Shown here: positions 42,655 to 50,303 of the stretch, one piece after another
Layout: each line of letters begins with the position of its first letter
Numbering within the stretch: the stretch's first letter is position 1
NCBI RefSeq assembly: GCF_001482195.1
Contig: NZ_KQ759763.1
Location: 2,912,037-2,976,036, forward strand
Source: Luteimonas abyssi
GTDB lineage: Bacteria; Pseudomonadota; Gammaproteobacteria; Xanthomonadales; Xanthomonadaceae
Direction of reading: 5' to 3'
DNA length: 64,000 nt
Made by a program: the position numbers and the translations under genes
Notes under the pieces: model-generated
What the model was told of the DNA's origin: nothing
Databases searched by the model: none
Seen by the model: only the letters and a program-made list of their open reading frames with translations

Positions 42655-45600
42655 TCAGGGATCGAGCACCCAGTCGTTGTGGCCCGGGTGGTAGAACGGG
42701 TGATCCTTCTTGTACTGGTTGACCTCGTCCATGCTGTCCTTCTCGCGCTTGAAGTCCGCCTTGCGCGCGTCGGTGTCCAGGAAGGTGACGTAGGTCGGCG
42801 CGCCGCGGTTGTTCTCCCATTCCTTCTTGAAGTGGGCGAACTCGTCGCGGTGGAAGTCGAAGATGCTGCGGTCCTCCGGCGCCTGGCGGCCGCCCCAGTT
42901 CGCGTTCTTGAGGGACCGGGCGTTGCTGACGTGGTTGTCGTGCAGGTTGTCGAACTTGCCCAGCGTGGTGCGCGCGTAGTCGTACTTGACGTTCCAGTCC
43001 GAGCGCATGACGCCGTCGTCGGCCAGCTTGTTGAACCAGTCGTGCTGTTCGCCCGCCGACTTCTTGGCCTTGGCGTTGCCGGTGAACACCGACACCAGTT
43101 CCGACACCGCGGTGAGCACCAGCCCGACCGGGCCCGCCCCGCGGGCGATCGCGCCGGCGACGCGCTGGCCGGCCGCGGCCGCGCCCTCGCCACCGGCCGC
43201 GGCCAGGAACCGGTTCACGCCCGAGCGCAACTGGCCGTCCTTGCTCAATTGCCCGACCAGGCTCGAGGTGGTGTCCAGCGTGCCGGACATCACCCCGAGC
43301 ACCCCGGCGGCCATGTCCGCCTGGTTGTCCTTGTCCGACAGGGCCAACCCGCCGGTCACCAGGCCGAGCATCCCCGAGGCCTGGCCGCTGATGTTGGAGA
43401 TCACCTTGATGCCCGATGCCACCATGTCGGCGCGCGCCTTCGACGGCAGGTCGCCGTCGAGCTTGCGTTCCAGGCTGGTGGCGATCTTGTCGTGGTCCTT
43501 CACCGCGGCCTTGCCCGGCCCCTCGTTCACGACCTCCTTGCCGAGCGCCTGGGTCGCCTGGTTGGAGTGATGCGTCTCGATGCCGGACGGCTTGACGATG
43601 TCCTTCGCGACGCCGAGCAGTTCCGCCGCCGAGCCGTCCATGCCGCTGGCCACGTTGCGCAGCAGCTTGGTCGAACCCGGCAGCGACGACACCAGGCCCA
43701 GCAGGCCGCCGGCGGTCGCCAGTTGTTCCTCCGGCGTGTCGCCCAGGCCGTCGGACACCAGCGAGCGGATGGTCTGGGTCATGCCGATCGCGCCGGTCAC
43801 CGCCGGCAGCAGGCCGTTGCTCGACAGGTCGCCGACCAGGCTGCGCATGCTGGCCTGGCCGTCCTTGTCGCTGGCGAACATGGTGTCGGAGAAGACCTGG
43901 TCGATGTCGTCGTGGCCGTCCTTGCGCATGGTGTCGAGGAGCTTGGAGAAGTCCTCCTTCATCGTGTCGCCGCCCTTCAGGACGCCGTCGAGCTTGTCGG
44001 CCATGTCGAATGGCAGCTTCGCCTTGCCGATCCCGTTCTTGATCGCCGACAGCCCCGCGTCCACCGCATCGACGCGCGCCTGCTTCGACACCAGCGACGG
44101 ATCGTCGAACACCTTGTCCACCTCGCCCGCCAGCGAATTGAGCGCGAACGTCTGCGCGGCGTCGCCGGCGCGGTCGGCATCGAGCAGCGCCAGCTGCGAC
44201 AGCGCGTCCTCGACATCGGCCTTGGCCAACGGCAACTCGCTCTCCTTCAGCTTGTTCGCCTCGATCACGTAGTCCTCGCTGGTGACCACTTTCTCCAGCC
44301 GGTCGGCCATCTTGTCGCGATCGTCGTCGGAGACCTTGCCGACGGCCTCGCTCAGGTTCTTCTGGTAGATCTCGGCGACCTGCTCGTTGCGCATCACCGA
44401 ATCGAGCTCGCGGTTGATCGCGCGCTCGTCGAAGATCTCCTTCATGTCGGCCTGTTCGAGCCGGACGAGATTCTCGGTGCGGGTCCGGGTGGCCTTGTGC
44501 GCGCCGCTGATGCGGTCCTCGTAGACCGGATGGATCGGGCGCCCGTTGGTGACCGCGCTGCGCGCTTCGATCAGTCGGATGAACTCGGCCTGGGCGCTGC
44601 CGTCGTAGAGATCCTTGCGATCCTTGATCTCGTCGATGGTCATCTTCATCGCCGCGTCGGCGACGTTGAGTGTCTCGCCGTCCTGCTCGACGTCGGTCTT
44701 CATCGCGAACACGTCGGTATCCTTCGTCGACGGCAGGCGCGCGTCCTCGCGGGTCTGGTCGACGGTCTTCTGGCCGTCGTCGAGGTACTTGCGCTCGGCG
44801 AGCGCGTACACGCCGGGCGACGTGTCCTGGTGCACCGCGAGCTTGTCGCCGCCCTTGGTCTCCACCTGCAGCCAGCCGCCCTCGTGGGCGCCGGGGTGCG
44901 ACACGCTCTTGATGTCGCCGTAGACCACGTCCTCCTTCGATCCGGCGACCTCGTAGCCGCCGTCGGTCACGTCGCTGGGGGGCTTGCCGTCGTCGTTGGC
45001 GTCGCTGGCGTCGGGCTTGCGGGCGGCCTCGTCGACCTTGTCGGTGTCGATGAACTCCGACGCCCGGCTCACGTCGATGTGCTTGTCGGCATAGCCGCGC
45101 TCGACGCTGTCGATGACGCGCTGGCGGTCCTTGTCGTCGATGCGGCCGCTGTCGACCAGCTTGTCCAGGCGGTCGCTCTGCAGCCACGAATCCAGTGCGC
45201 CCTTGTCGCGCTCGAAGATCGTGCCCATGAACCGGCCGCGGTCGCCGTCGTCGAGATCGCGCAGGAAGCGCTCGTCGCTGGCCAGCGCGGTCAGCCGCTT
45301 GTCGTAATCGTCCTTGCGCGCCCGGCGCTCGCCGACGTCGTGCAGTTCCTTGTGCAGTTCGGTCAGGTCGTCCTTGCTCGGCGCATCGGCGTCCTTGTCG
45401 CTCTTCTCGTCGATCTTGCCGGTGTCGACGAACTCGGAGGCTTTCTCCTCCACCACGTGCTGGTCCGCGTACCCGCGCTCGACCGCGTCGAGCACGCGTT
45501 GCCGGTCGTTGTCGCTGATCCGGTCGTTGTCGACCAGCTTGTCGAGCCGGTCGCTCTGCAGCCACGAATCCAGCGCGCCCTTGTCGCGGTCCATGATCGC

Positions 45601-45828
45601 GCCGATGAAGCGGCCGCGATCCTCGGCGCTGAGCGTGGGCAGGAACTCGGACGCCAGCGCCTGCAGGCGGCGGTCGTAGTCGTCCTTCTTGCGGCTGCGC
45701 TCGCCGACGTTGTGCAGGTCCTTGGCCAGATCGGTGAGTTCGGACCGGCTGGGGGATTTGTAGTCGTCGGGCAGCGAGGCGTTGTTGTCGGGAATGCGCT
45801 GGCTGTTGTTGACGGCGTCGAGGCTCAT
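42655..45828 (-). CDS. Large HrpK/HrpF/NopX-like repeat protein (putative translocator or effector)
   Basis: 1057 residues, very charged, no signal peptide. ATG 45828 follows AAGGAG at nine bases. Residues 31-138 and 155-264 are two copies of one unit: both hold ALDSWLQSDRLDKLVD (at 85 and 211, 126 apart) and RQRV(L/I)D(A/S)VERGYAD. A short beta-rich part (about 285-345) and a long helical region follow. Hydrophobic segments stand near GGLLGLVSSLPGSTKLL and at about 897-915 (GAGPVGLVLTAVSELVSVF). The C-terminal 130 residues are aromatic- and charge-rich (HDWFNKLADDG...DWVLDP). Repeats, late hydrophobic segments and lack of leader resemble type III translocator-like HrpK/HrpF/NopX proteins. 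The family call is inference; the gene is downstream of a toxin-immunity pair on the same strand. Confidence 0.7.
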   Translation of the reverse strand: MSLDAVNNSQRIPDNNASLPDDYKSPSRSELTDLAKDLHNVGERSRKKDDYDRRLQALASEFLPTLSAEDRGRFIGAIMDRDKGALDSWLQSDRLDKLVDNDRISDNDRQRVLDAVERGYADQHVVEEKASEFVDTGKIDEKSDKDADAPSKDDLTELHKELHDVGERRARKDDYDKRLTALASDERFLRDLDDGDRGRFMGTIFERDKGALDSWLQSDRLDKLVDSGRIDDKDRQRVIDSVERGYADKHIDVSRASEFIDTDKVDEAARKPDASDANDDGKPPSDVTDGGYEVAGSKEDVVYGDIKSVSHPGAHEGGWLQVETKGGDKLAVHQDTSPGVYALAERKYLDDGQKTVDQTREDARLPSTKDTDVFAMKTDVEQDGETLNVADAAMKMTIDEIKDRKDLYDGSAQAEFIRLIEARSAVTNGRPIHPVYEDRISGAHKATRTRTENLVRLEQADMKEIFDERAINRELDSVMRNEQVAEIYQKNLSEAVGKVSDDDRDKMADRLEKVVTSEDYVIEANKLKESELPLAKADVEDALSQLALLDADRAGDAAQTFALNSLAGEVDKVFDDPSLVSKQARVDAVDAGLSAIKNGIGKAKLPFDMADKLDGVLKGGDTMKEDFSKLLDTMRKDGHDDIDQVFSDTMFASDKDGQASMRSLVGDLSSNGLLPAVTGAIGMTQTIRSLVSDGLGDTPEEQLATAGGLLGLVSSLPGSTKLLRNVASGMDGSAAELLGVAKDIVKPSGIETHHSNQATQALGKEVVNEGPGKAAVKDHDKIATSLERKLDGDLPSKARADMVASGIKVISNISGQASGMLGLVTGGLALSDKDNQADMAAGVLGVMSGTLDTTSSLVGQLSKDGQLRSGVNRFLAAAGGEGAAAAGQRVAGAIARGAGPVGLVLTAVSELVSVFTGNAKAKKSAGEQHDWFNKLADDGVMRSDWNVKYDYARTTLGKFDNLHDNHVSNARSLKNANWGGRQAPEDRSIFDFHRDEFAHFKKEWENNRGAPTYVTFLDTDARKADFKREKDSMDEVNQYKKDHPFYHPGHNDWVLDP

Positions 45829-45925
45829 GGGGGACTGCTCCTTGTCGGCGGACTGCGAATGCCTCCCGTCCCAGGCCTGGTCGGGCGCGGCGCCATTGTC
45901 CTTCCGGACAACACGGAGACAGAAC

Positions 45926-45968
45926 TAGGGCAATCCCCTACTCCGAAGGAACGCGTTCATCGTCCGAA
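45926..45968 (-). promoter_or_regulatory. Palindrome and repeated TTCGG boxes upstream of the HrpK-like gene
   Basis: In the 170-base gap between the immunity gene and the 1057-residue gene there is TAGGG-N5-CCCTA (45926-45940), and on the coding strand two TTCGG boxes separated by 16 bases (45943-45968). The latter resembles the Xanthomonas plant-inducible-promoter box (TTCGB-N15-TTCGB) but is one base too wide. The gene may have its own promoter here. Confidence 0.35.
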
Positions 45969-45998
45969 GAGCATGCCGCGTGACCGGCATCGCGGTTT

Positions 45999-46361
45999 TC
46001 AGGCGCGCGCGCCCGGATCGTCGGCGTCGCCGCCCGCCGGGCTGGACGACGCGTCGGCATCGCCGGCCAGGCCGGCCCGCACCTGCTGCAGCCAGTCGCG
46101 CCAGCGCCCGCCGTCGCGCGTCGGGTCGTACTCGCAGCCCAGCGCGCGCGCGGCGTCGCCCAGCGTCGCGTCGTCGTCGTCGCGCGCCAGCAGATGCCCC
46201 AGCTCGCGACGCGTGGCGTCGACCTGCGCAGGGGCTTCCGAGTCCCGGTAGAACGCGACCACCGCGTCCGTCGTCGCATGCTCGGCCTGCCAGTCCTGGT
46301 GGAAGTAGGCGGCCAGGAAGTTCTGCAGGTGGGGAAACTCGCTCATCGCGTGTCGGCTCAC
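45999..46361 (-). CDS. CdiI_2-type contact-dependent inhibition immunity protein
   Basis: 120 residues. GTG 46361 overlaps the toxin's TGA by three bases (GTGA), giving translational coupling; an ATG five codons later is the alternative. The core FPHLQNFLAAYFHQDWQAEHAT, then LLARDDDDATLGDAARALGCEYDPTRDGGRWRDWLQQVRAGL, matches the CdiI_2 family of immunity proteins: short, acidic, helical, starting with FPxLxxxLxAYFHQDW. It should bind and neutralise the RNase A-like toxin encoded just upstream. The acidic Ala/Asp-rich tail of about 20 residues seems dispensable. Role is inferred from family and gene order. Confidence 0.87.
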   Translation of the reverse strand: MSRHAMSEFPHLQNFLAAYFHQDWQAEHATTDAVVAFYRDSEAPAQVDATRRELGHLLARDDDDATLGDAARALGCEYDPTRDGGRWRDWLQQVRAGLAGDADASSSPAGGDADDPGARA

Positions 46362-47191
46362 GGCGGCGTGGGATAGCCGGTGACGATTCTATAGCCGATG
46401 TCGAGCTCGGCCGATCGCTCCAGCACCAGGCGGACCGAGAACACATCGCTGGCGGCAGTCTCGCCGCGCGCCACCGAGATCCCGGTGCTCGCATCGAAGC
46501 GCGCATCCACCACCAGGCGGTTGCCGCCGTCCCCGCCGAGCCAGGCGTCGATGCGCGGCTGGTGTTCGGCGAGCGTCTCCGCGACGAAGTGCTCCGCGGC
46601 GGGCAGGGTGCGGAAGGTCGATGCCGCACTGATGTTCTCGCGCTGCACGCGATCGACCAGCCACGACTCGCTCTTGCCCACGTGCCGTTCGATCAGGTGC
46701 CCGCCGGCGGCTTCGTGGGCGTCGAGTCCGCCGCCCGGCACCTGCGAGGCACCGCCGGGTCCGTCCAGGCCGAGGTGGTCGGCCAGGCGTGCGACCGTCG
46801 CCTCCAGCGTGTCGCGGGTCGTCGCGTCCAGCCCCTGCGTCGGCAACGTCTCGAGCGCGCCGTGGATCCGCCCCAGCAGCGGTTCGAGCTGTGCGGCGAA
46901 CACCGGGGATTGCGCCGCCAGCGCCATGGCGTCGTCGGTCTGCTCGAGGAACGCCGGCAAGCCGCCGTCGTCGGCGAGCCCGGCCAGATGCGCCTCCAGA
47001 TCGAGATCGGAAGCCGCCGCGTCCAGCGCGGACAACGACCGGCCATCCGCAGGCGCGGGCACGGCAGGCAACGGGGCGGACAGGGCGTCGAGCATCGGAC
47101 CGTCTCCGGGCAGGAGACCGGGAGCGTAGGCGGCGCACGCGCCGTCCGGAACTGGGGCCGACCCGAGGGACGCTGCGCGGGCGGGCCGCAT
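46358..47191 (-). CDS. Toxin with C-terminal bacterial RNase A-like (CdiA-CT) domain
   Basis: 277 residues. ATG 47191 has GAGGTG seven bases upstream; an internal ATG at 47095 with GGAG is also possible. Residues 1-145 are helical, Ala/Leu/Asp-rich and of no known family. Residues about 155-277 match the RNase A-like domain of CdiA C-termini: GGHLIERHVGKSE (His165, His170), LVDRV (Arg181), ISAASTFRTLPAAEHFV, RIDAWLGG and the end YRIVTGYP (Thr271, Tyr273). The His170-Arg181 spacing of 11 and the Thr-x-Tyr end agree with the active site I recall for the Yersinia kristensenii CdiA-CT. It should cleave RNA in target cells. There is no CdiA, Rhs, VgrG, PAAR or signal peptide, so export is unexplained. 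Confidence 0.85.
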   Translation of the reverse strand: MRPARAASLGSAPVPDGACAAYAPGLLPGDGPMLDALSAPLPAVPAPADGRSLSALDAAASDLDLEAHLAGLADDGGLPAFLEQTDDAMALAAQSPVFAAQLEPLLGRIHGALETLPTQGLDATTRDTLEATVARLADHLGLDGPGGASQVPGGGLDAHEAAGGHLIERHVGKSESWLVDRVQRENISAASTFRTLPAAEHFVAETLAEHQPRIDAWLGGDGGNRLVVDARFDASTGISVARGETAASDVFSVRLVLERSAELDIGYRIVTGYPTPP

Positions 47192-47214
47192 CACCGGTCA
47201 CCTCACGGCCCACC

Positions 47215-48150
47215 TCAGGGATGGGGGCGCGGCAGCACCGGCATGCGTTCGGCCATCAGCGCCACCACCCATTCGATGAAGACCCGCAACTTCGCACTGA
47301 CGTGGCGGTTCGGTGGGTAGGCCAGGTACATCGGCATGGGCGCGCTGTGCCAGTCCTCGAACAGCCGCACCAATGCGCCGCGCGCGAGCGGCGCGGCCGC
47401 CATGTAGTCCGGCAGCCACAGCACGCCGAGCCCGGCGATGCCGGCCGCGATGGAGGCGTTGCCGTCGTCCACCGCCAGGATGTGGCGGCCCCGGAGCACC
47501 ACGTGCTCGTCGCCACGACGCAACTCGCCCGGCAACACCTGGCCGGTCCGCGCCGCCAGGAAGCCGATCATGCTGTGCGCCGCCTCCAGCAGCGCGCGTG
47601 GATGCGCCGGTGTTCCCGCACGCGCCAGATAGGCCGGCGCGGCGAAGACGCCCAGGGTCAGGTCGCCGACGTGACGCGCCACCAGCGATTGCTCGCCCGG
47701 CGCCGTGGGCATGCCCCCGCGCAGCACGCAGTCCACGTGTTCGCCGATCAGGTCGACGGCACGGTCGCTCGCCCCCAGATGAAGCTGGATGTCCGGGTAG
47801 CGTGCATGGAAATCGGGCAGGGCGGGCAACAGCAGCAGACTCGCCAGCGCACTGGGCACGTCCACCCGCAGCCGCCCGCGCGGCGACGCCGCGGCCACCG
47901 ACAGGCTGGTCTCGGCGTCGTCCAGGTCGGCCAGCAGGCGCGTCGCACGCGCGTAGTAGGCGGCACCGTCGGCGGTCGTCGCCACCCGCCGCGTGGTGCG
48001 GTTGAGCAGCTTGACGCGCAACCGCGTCTCCAGGTGCTGCACCAGCTGGGTGACCCGCGTGCGGCTGGTCTGCAGGCTGGTCGCGGCACGGGTGAAGCTG
48101 CCGGTGTCCACCACCCGCACGAACGCCTGCATCGCATCGAAACGGTCCAT
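47215..48150 (-). CDS. LysR-family transcriptional regulator
   Basis: 311 residues. GGAGG lies six bases before ATG 48150. The N-terminal winged helix is MDRFDAMQAFVRVVDTGSFTRAATSLQTSRTRVTQLVQHLE, followed by LRVKLLNRTTRRV; the rest is a periplasmic-binding-protein-like effector domain (GRLRVDVPSALASLLLLPAL). It is divergent from the RidA-family gene, the usual LysR arrangement, and probably regulates it. Its stop is 24 bases before the toxin start, so the toxin might be read through from this gene, although the toxin has its own ribosome-binding site. Confidence 0.95.
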   Translation of the reverse strand: MDRFDAMQAFVRVVDTGSFTRAATSLQTSRTRVTQLVQHLETRLRVKLLNRTTRRVATTADGAAYYARATRLLADLDDAETSLSVAAASPRGRLRVDVPSALASLLLLPALPDFHARYPDIQLHLGASDRAVDLIGEHVDCVLRGGMPTAPGEQSLVARHVGDLTLGVFAAPAYLARAGTPAHPRALLEAAHSMIGFLAARTGQVLPGELRRGDEHVVLRGRHILAVDDGNASIAAGIAGLGVLWLPDYMAAAPLARGALVRLFEDWHSAPMPMYLAYPPNRHVSAKLRVFIEWVVALMAERMPVLPRPHP

Positions 48151-48174
48151 CCGGCGCCTCCGATCACATGGAAT

Positions 48175-48201
48175 TGTTCGCGATTCCCAAACAGTGTTCG
48201 C
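48175..48201. promoter_or_regulatory. TGTTCGC direct repeat between LysR and RidA genes
   Basis: TGTTCGC occurs at 48175-48181 and 48195-48201, exactly 20 bases apart, in the 142-base divergent gap. Two copies on the same face of the helix are a plausible binding site for the adjacent LysR regulator, though LysR boxes are normally inverted (T-N11-A). Confidence 0.35.
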
Positions 48202-48292
48202 CGACCCGGCGCGTTTATCCACCCCCTACGCGATCCCACACTGGTGTCATCCACCCATCCGGGCCGTCCGCCGGCCCCCGAAGGAGATCCCC

Positions 48293-48709
48293 ATGAGCAA
48301 GCGCGATGTCGTTTTTCCCCCCGGGCGCCAGGCCCTTTACGAGCACTACCGCTACTCGCCCGCGGTCCGCTCCAACGGCTTCCTGTTCGTCTCGGGCCAG
48401 GTCGGCAGCCGCGAGGACGGCTCGCCGGAGCCGGACCTGGACAAGCAGGTCGCGCTCGCGTTCGACAACCTCAAGCGCATCCTGGCCGCGGCCGGAAGCA
48501 CGTTCGACGACGTGGTCGACGTGACGGTCTTCATGGTCGACCCCGATCCGCGCTTCGAACGCGTCTGGCAGGAGGTCGTCCTCCAGCACTGGGGCGAAGC
48601 GCCCTATCCCAACGTCACCGCCGTCGGCGTGACCTGGCTGGCCGGCTTCCAGTTCGAGATCAAGGCGATCGCGAAGTTGCCCGAAGGCGCGGAAGGCGCC
48701 GCCGGCTGA
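48293..48709 (+). CDS. RidA-family protein (Rid4-7-like)
   Basis: 138 residues with AAGGAG and an eight-base spacing before ATG 48293. The fold signature is FLFVSGQVGSREDG, QVALAFDNLKRILAAAGSTFDDVVDVTVFMVD and PNVTAVGVTWLAGFQFEIKAIAKLP. In archetypal RidA an arginine near the end (Arg105 in E. coli, in the ARLP stretch) deaminates reactive imines; here that position reads TWLAG, so the catalytic Arg is absent and imine deaminase activity is doubtful. Divergent LysR suggests induction by a metabolite. Confidence 0.9.
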   Translation: MSKRDVVFPPGRQALYEHYRYSPAVRSNGFLFVSGQVGSREDGSPEPDLDKQVALAFDNLKRILAAAGSTFDDVVDVTVFMVDPDPRFERVWQEVVLQHWGEAPYPNVTAVGVTWLAGFQFEIKAIAKLPEGAEGAAG

Positions 48710-48841
48710 ACCTGGTCGTCCCCGCCCCGCAGGCGCGCCGTCCGGCGCGATCGCGCACGCACGCGATCGACCCTCCGCGACGCGCCTGCGGCGACCGGCG
48801 TGCCCGGCGCGTGCCGGGCCGTCGGCAGGACGGGGACCGCA

Positions 48842-49696
48842 TCAACCGTGCGGCACCGGCACCCCCAGTATCGGCAGCGCCATCCAGACGGCCATGCCGA
48901 TCATCATCAGGTTCTCCAGCAGCGACACGAAGCCCAGCGGGACATTGCTCGCACCGCCCACGCAGGCGCACTTGAGCGCGCGGCGATCGATGTAGACGGC
49001 CTTGAATACCGACACCGCACCGATGGTCCCGATGGTCAGCGCCAACGGGATCGACAGCAGGTTCAGCACGCCGGCCAGCATCAGCACGCCGGCCAGGCCC
49101 TCGGCGAACGGGTAGACGTACGAGTACGGCACCCAGCGCCGGGCGAGCAGATCGTAGTTGAGGAACATCGTGGCGAAGGTCTCGATGTTCTGCAGCTTGG
49201 TCATCGCCAGCACCACCATGCTCAGCGCGACGAACCATTCGCCCGCGCGCACGGTGAACGGCGTGCCGTACACGGCCAGGCTGAGGGCGAACGCCATCGC
49301 CAGGGTCGATCCGAACAGCGCGATCACCGGCTGGTAGCTGGTCGCGCCCTTCTCCGCGACGCGCTTGCCGAAGTACCGCCGCAGATCGTCGTAGCCGCCG
49401 ATCCGTTCGCCGTCGATGAACACCTGCGGCGTGGTCGCCACGCCGTGCTCGGCCTTGAAGGCGTCGGTGGCCGCGCGCGTGGTCAGCCAGCGGTCGTCGA
49501 CCGCGTACCCCTGACGCCTGAGCAGGTCGAGCGCCTTCAGACCGTACGGACACACGTGCGCGTCCATCACCATGCGGTGCAGCGTGGCCGTGCGGGGCGC
49601 GGCCTGGAGGGATGTGGCCTCGGGGGACGCGGGCGCTCCGGGACTGGTTTCGCGGGGCGCGGCGTCGCGGGGACGGTCGGACGACGGCGGGGACAT
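48842..49696 (-). CDS. Glutaredoxin-MauE-type membrane fusion protein
   Basis: 284 residues. AGGAGG lies six bases before ATG 49696. Residues about 40-115 form a glutaredoxin: DAHVCPYGLKALDLL with Cys49 (CPYG, so monothiol), TTPQVFIDGERIGGYDDLRRYFG. Residues about 130-280 are four hydrophobic helices (ALFGSTLAMAFALSLAVYG, FAEGLAGVLMLAGVLNLLSIPLALTIG, ...) of the MauE/DoxX-like type, with a Cys pair KCACVGG near the end. The protein could transfer or relay electrons or metal ions at the inner membrane. A mercury-type MerR operator sits in its promoter, so expression is probably metal- or thiol-responsive. Confidence 0.85.
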   Translation of the reverse strand: MSPPSSDRPRDAAPRETSPGAPASPEATSLQAAPRTATLHRMVMDAHVCPYGLKALDLLRRQGYAVDDRWLTTRAATDAFKAEHGVATTPQVFIDGERIGGYDDLRRYFGKRVAEKGATSYQPVIALFGSTLAMAFALSLAVYGTPFTVRAGEWFVALSMVVLAMTKLQNIETFATMFLNYDLLARRWVPYSYVYPFAEGLAGVLMLAGVLNLLSIPLALTIGTIGAVSVFKAVYIDRRALKCACVGGASNVPLGFVSLLENLMMIGMAVWMALPILGVPVPHG

Positions 49697-49733
49697 GGCA
49701 GCCTCCTGGGCACTCGCAGCGTGGCGTCGCGCT

Positions 49734-49765
49734 ACCATACGCCCCGTACCCGAGTACGGAGTCAA
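49734..49765 (-). promoter_or_regulatory. MerR-type promoter with mer operator palindrome
   Basis: Reading the minus strand: TTGACT (-35), a 20-base spacer holding CCGTAC-N4-GTACGG, then TATGGT (-10). The overlong spacer with central palindrome is the hallmark of MerR-activated promoters, and the -35 plus palindrome nearly equal that of Tn501 mer. It drives the glutaredoxin-MauE gene; the merR-like gene starts four bases beyond the -35. Confidence 0.85.
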
Positions 49766-49768
49766 GCC

Positions 49769-50155
49769 ATGTCGCTGACCATCGGCCAGCTCGCCGCCGC
49801 CGGCGAGGTCGGCGTGGAGACGGTGCGCTTCTACCAGCGCAAGGGATTGCTGGACACGCCGGCGCGCGACACCGGCATCCGCCGCTACGGCGGCGCCGAC
49901 CTGCGCCGGCTGCGCTTCATCCGCACGGCGCAGAAGGTGGGATTCACCCTCGACGAGATCGCCGAACTGCTCGAACTCGACGCCGATCTCGACCGTCCCC
50001 GGGCACGCGAACTCGCCCGCCAGCGGATCGCGCGGCTGGACGCGCAGATCGCCGACCTCCAGCGCGCACGCGACGGCCTCGCACGGCTGGCCCGCCAGTG
50101 CGCGCGCGACACCGCACCGCGCGCCTGCCCGATCCTGACCGCATTCGAGACCTGA
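49769..50155 (+). CDS. MerR-family metal-type regulator lacking one Cys ligand
   Basis: 128 residues. The N-terminal HTH is LTIGQLAAAGEVGVETVRFYQRKGLL, followed by GIRRYGGADLRRLRFIRTAQKVGFTLDEIAELLELD and an antiparallel coiled-coil dimer helix. In mercury MerR three cysteines (82, 117, 126) bind Hg. Here Cys111 and Cys120 (CARDTAPRAC) keep the nine-residue spacing of 117/126, but the Cys82 position is in LDADLDRPRA and has none. So the effector may be another metal or a thiol/oxidant. The gene is divergent from the glutaredoxin-MauE gene and shares a mer-like promoter with it. No mer genes are present. Confidence 0.92.
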   Translation: MSLTIGQLAAAGEVGVETVRFYQRKGLLDTPARDTGIRRYGGADLRRLRFIRTAQKVGFTLDEIAELLELDADLDRPRARELARQRIARLDAQIADLQRARDGLARLARQCARDTAPRACPILTAFET

Positions 50156-50303
50156 GCGCGGGCGCTTCGCGGCGGCGCGACCGCGGGCGCGCACGGTGGC
50201 ATCGCGCGTCGTGGTCAACGACTGCCTTACATCGCCGTCACGGCGCCCGAACGACGCGCCGGGGCAGTATGCGCCCCCATTCACATCGGACACCGCACCG
50301 GCC

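Noticed and set aside
45943..45968. TTCGG-N16-TTCGG as a true PIP box
   Set aside because: The spacing is one base off the accepted N15 and there are no hrp genes in the window; kept only as a weak regulatory candidate.
42514..46251. A 1245-codon open frame on the plus strand across the HrpK-like gene
   Set aside because: It is antisense to a gene with better codon bias, ribosome-binding site and domain structure; its Val/Leu/His-rich translation has no family features.
47215..48150. The LysR gene as part of the toxin operon
   Set aside because: It is close (24 bases) and on the same strand, but it is divergent from the RidA gene in the normal LysR manner, and the toxin has its own ribosome-binding site; co-transcription is not excluded but not supported.
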